A stretch of DNA of 64,000 nt from Flaviramulus basaltis (lineage in GTDB: Bacteria; Bacteroidota; Bacteroidia; Flavobacteriales; Flavobacteriaceae), in the NCBI RefSeq assembly GCF_900114265.1, contig NZ_FPKV01000002.1:434001-498000 (forward strand). Direction: 5' to 3'. Under the pieces are notes generated by a model. That model saw only the letters and a program-made list of their open reading frames with translations. It had not been told where the DNA came from and ran no database searches. Position 1 is the first letter of the stretch. Every line of letters begins with the position of its first letter. Shown here piece after piece: positions 61,615 to 64,000 of the stretch. The translations under genes were made by a program, and so were the position numbers.

Positions 61615-64000
61615 ATGAGCCAATTTGATGATTTTATTGAAGTAAAAGGAGCGCGAGTACACAATCTTAAAAATATTGATGTATCAATTCCTCGTGAGAA
61701 ACTTGTTGTTATTACAGGTCTGTCTGGAAGTGGAAAATCATCTCTAGCTTTTGACACTATTTATGCCGAAGGACAACGTCGTTACATTGAAACTTTTTCG
61801 GCATATGCTAGACAATTTTTAGGAGGCTTAGAACGTCCTGATGTTGATAAAATTGATGGGCTTTCTCCTGTAATTGCTATTGAACAAAAAACAACTAGCA
61901 AATCGCCACGCTCTACAGTTGGTACAATTACAGAAATTTACGACTTTTTACGCTTACTTTTTGCACGTGCCAGTGATGCATACAGTTACAATACAGGCGA
62001 AAAAATGGTGAGTTATAGTGATGAACAAATAAAAGAACTCATCATAAGTGATTTTAAAGGAAAGCGTATTAATATTTTAGCACCTGTTGTACGTTCTAGA
62101 AAAGGGCATTATCGTGAGTTATTTGAGCAAATTGCGAAACAAGGTTTTGTAAAAGTGAGAACTGATGGTGAAATTCGGGATATTGCTAAAGGCATGAAAT
62201 TAGATCGTTACAAAAATCATGATATTGAAATTGTAATTGATCGTTTAAAAATTGATGACTCGGTTGATAATGATAAACGCCTAACTGAAACCATAAATAC
62301 AGCTATGTATCATGGTGAAGATGTGCTTTTAGTAATAGATCAAGACACGCAAGAAACACGTTATTTTAGTAGAAATTTAATGTGCCCTACAAGCGGAATT
62401 TCATACCCAAATCCAGAACCAAATAACTTTTCATTCAATTCCCCAAAAGGCGCTTGCGACAATTGTAATGGTATTGGCACCTTATATCAGGTTAACGAAA
62501 ATAAAATTATTCCAGACGATAAACTTTCTATAAAAGCAGGTGCATTAGCACCTCATGGTCCAGAAAAAAACAGTTGGATTTTTAAGCAGTTTGAAACAAT
62601 TGCACAACGTTTTAATTTTAAATTAACCGATGCCTATAAAGATATACCTCAAGATGCTAAACAAATGATTTTGTATGGTGGAAACGAAAAATTTTCAGTC
62701 GAAAGTAAAACTTTAGGAGTTACACGTGATTATAAAATAGACTTTGAAGGTGTTGCAAATTTTATAGATAACCAATACAAAACTGCCGAATCCACATCTT
62801 TAAAACGTTGGGCCAAAGACTACATGGACAAAGTGACTTGTCCTGTTTGCGAAGGTTCTCGTTTAAAAAAAGAATCGCTTTATTTCAAAATAAACAATAA
62901 GAATATAGCTGAACTTGCAAACACACATATTTCTGAATTAGCAAAATGGTTTAGCGATTTAAACAATCATCTTTCAGACAAACAATTAAAAATTGCTGAA
63001 GAAGTTGTTAAAGAAATCAAATCAAGATTACAGTTTTTACTTGATGTTGGTTTAGATTATTTAGCATTAAATCGAGGTTCAAAAACCCTTTCTGGTGGAG
63101 AAGCACAACGTATTCGTCTAGCTACTCAAATTGGATCGCAATTGGTTGGCGTTTTATATATTTTAGATGAACCTAGTATTGGATTGCATCAGAGAGATAA
63201 CGAAAAACTTATAAACTCATTAGTATCACTTCGTGATATTGGTAACTCTGTTATTGTTGTTGAGCATGATAAAGACATGATTGAACGTGCCGATTATGTT
63301 ATAGATATTGGCCCAAAAGCCGGAAAATATGGTGGTGAAATTATTAGCATAGGTACACCTGAAGAATTAAAAACACATAATACACTTACTGCCGATTATT
63401 TAAACGGTAATAAGCAAATTGAAGTTCCTAAAAAACGTCGCGAAGGCAATGGCAAATTTTTAGAACTTAAAGGATGTACAGGTAATAATTTAAAAAATGT
63501 ATCCGTTAAATTTCCTTTAGGAAAAATGATTGGGGTTACAGGTGTTTCTGGTAGCGGAAAATCAACTTTAATTAACGAAACACTCTATCCTATTTTAAAT
63601 GCTTATTATTTTAATGGCGTAAAAAAACCAATGCCTTACAAAAGCATAAAAGGCTTAGAGCACATTGATAAAGTTATTGACATCAATCAATCGCCTATTG
63701 GAAGAACACCACGCAGTAATCCTGCAACTTATACAGGTACATTTAGTGAAGTAAGAGCGCTTTTCGCAAAAATACCTGAAGCTATGATTCGTGGTTATAA
63801 AGCAGGTAGATTTAGTTTTAATGTAAAAGGCGGACGTTGTGAAACTTGTCAAGGTGGTGGTTTACGAGTTATTGAAATGAATTTTCTTCCAGATGTTTAT
63901 GTGGAATGTGAAACCTGTCAAGGAAAACGTTTTAATCGTGAAACCTTAGAAATTCGTTACAAAGGAAAAAATATTAGTGATGTTCTAAACATGACTATGA
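61615..64000 (+). CDS. uvrA: Excinuclease ABC subunit A (3' truncated by window)
   Basis: About 795 codons are present and the frame is still open at the window end; a full UvrA is about 930-950. UvrA recognises bulky DNA damage for nucleotide excision repair. The first ATPase P-loop is [14 protein letters not shown] and the second [14 protein letters not shown] signature [14 protein letters not shown] follows the first half. Zinc-binding cysteine pairs are seen in CDNCNG, CPVCEG and CETCQG (twice). The start ATG at 61615 follows a tight 5' region with a weak -7 element. No stop was found because the gene continues outside. Confidence 0.96.
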   Translation, partial: MSQFDDFIEVKGARVHNLKNIDVSIPREKLVVITGLSGSGKSSLAFDTIYAEGQRRYIETFSAYARQFLGGLERPDVDKIDGLSPVIAIEQKTTSKSPRSTVGTITEIYDFLRLLFARASDAYSYNTGEKMVSYSDEQIKELIISDFKGKRINILAPVVRSRKGHYRELFEQIAKQGFVKVRTDGEIRDIAKGMKLDRYKNHDIEIVIDRLKIDDSVDNDKRLTETINTAMYHGEDVLLVIDQDTQETRYFSRNLMCPTSGISYPNPEPNNFSFNSPKGACDNCNGIGTLYQVNENKIIPDDKLSIKAGALAPHGPEKNSWIFKQFETIAQRFNFKLTDAYKDIPQDAKQMILYGGNEKFSVESKTLGVTRDYKIDFEGVANFIDNQYKTAESTSLKRWAKDYMDKVTCPVCEGSRLKKESLYFKINNKNIAELANTHISELAKWFSDLNNHLSDKQLKIAEEVVKEIKSRLQFLLDVGLDYLALNRGSKTLSGGEAQRIRLATQIGSQLVGVLYILDEPSIGLHQRDNEKLINSLVSLRDIGNSVIVVEHDKDMIERADYVIDIGPKAGKYGGEIISIGTPEELKTHNTLTADYLNGNKQIEVPKKRREGNGKFLELKGCTGNNLKNVSVKFPLGKMIGVTGVSGSGKSTLINETLYPILNAYYFNGVKKPMPYKSIKGLEHIDKVIDINQSPIGRTPRSNPATYTGTFSEVRALFAKIPEAMIRGYKAGRFSFNVKGGRCETCQGGGLRVIEMNFLPDVYVECETCQGKRFNRETLEIRYKGKNISDVLNMTM

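Noticed and set aside
61536-61757. Minus-strand 73-aa ORF
   Set aside because: It is antisense to the start of uvrA and has no family resemblance; the uvrA frame is clear.
1-64000. CRISPR array, tRNA, rRNA, insertion sequence or prophage
   Set aside because: I looked through the gene gaps and saw no regularly spaced repeats, no T-loop-type tRNA ends with a matching acceptor stem, no transposase or integrase ORF and no phage gene.

Overview
The window is a chromosomal segment of a Bacteroidota bacterium, most likely a marine-type member of the Flavobacteriaceae. The DNA is low in GC (about one third by eye). Start regions rarely show a strong Shine-Dalgarno, and many genes are preceded by the Bacteroidota -7 promoter element TAnnTTTG. 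The gene content fits this group: PorQ of the type IX secretion system, an S1 protein with an N-terminal extension, and signal peptides ending in ...FAQ or ...FSQ. I see no rRNA, tRNA, CRISPR array, insertion sequence or phage gene. I read 55 coding genes. The first (biotin carboxylase) and last (uvrA) are cut by the window edges, and two are very small ORFs read directly from the bases.

Layout. 1-2714: the end of an acyl-CoA carboxylase operon. 2887-6777: a secreted class-A-like serine hydrolase and a nucleotide-transporter-like membrane protein fused to HEAT repeats. 6764-11882 (minus): a tight operon of a secreted dikinase-like protein, a second secreted serine hydrolase and a TerC protein. 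11968-17405 (minus): a three-gene glycoside hydrolase operon (GH9, GH26 mannanase, GH30-like), followed by a divergent lipoprotein of the cellobiose/mannobiose 2-epimerase family and an amidohydrolase. Together these look like a small beta-mannan or glucomannan locus without SusC/SusD. 20068-27896: assorted genes (degenerate DEAD-like protein, stress flavoprotein, metallopeptidase, YceI, Crp/Fnr regulator, Bcr/CflA transporter, DinB, ABC exporter).

28036-38433 is the most coherent accessory module. A fumarylacetoacetase-family protein, a cNMP/CBS/DUF294 putative nucleotidyltransferase and a DnaQ-like exonuclease form one operon. Next come acetyl-CoA synthetase, DUF779, aldehyde dehydrogenase, an AraC regulator, a Na+/acetate-type symporter and its DUF4212 partner. 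The set would take acetaldehyde or acetate to acetyl-CoA, with the DUF294 protein as a candidate regulator. A second AraC regulator and an AGCS-type Na+/alanine symporter follow.

41007-61531 is mostly housekeeping: pdxH, a very tight pyrR-pyrB-(STAS-like)-DUF3291-rnz operon, two tandem SpoIIAA-like paralogues behind a perfect palindrome, rpsA with a long leader, a BON-LysM protein, cmk, porQ, lon, a rhomboid protease, a lipid A-type acyltransferase, a glmM-like phosphohexomutase, an ACP phosphodiesterase-like gene and gamma-glutamyltransferase. The window ends inside uvrA. Genes are closely packed, and several convergent pairs share or abut their stop codons.
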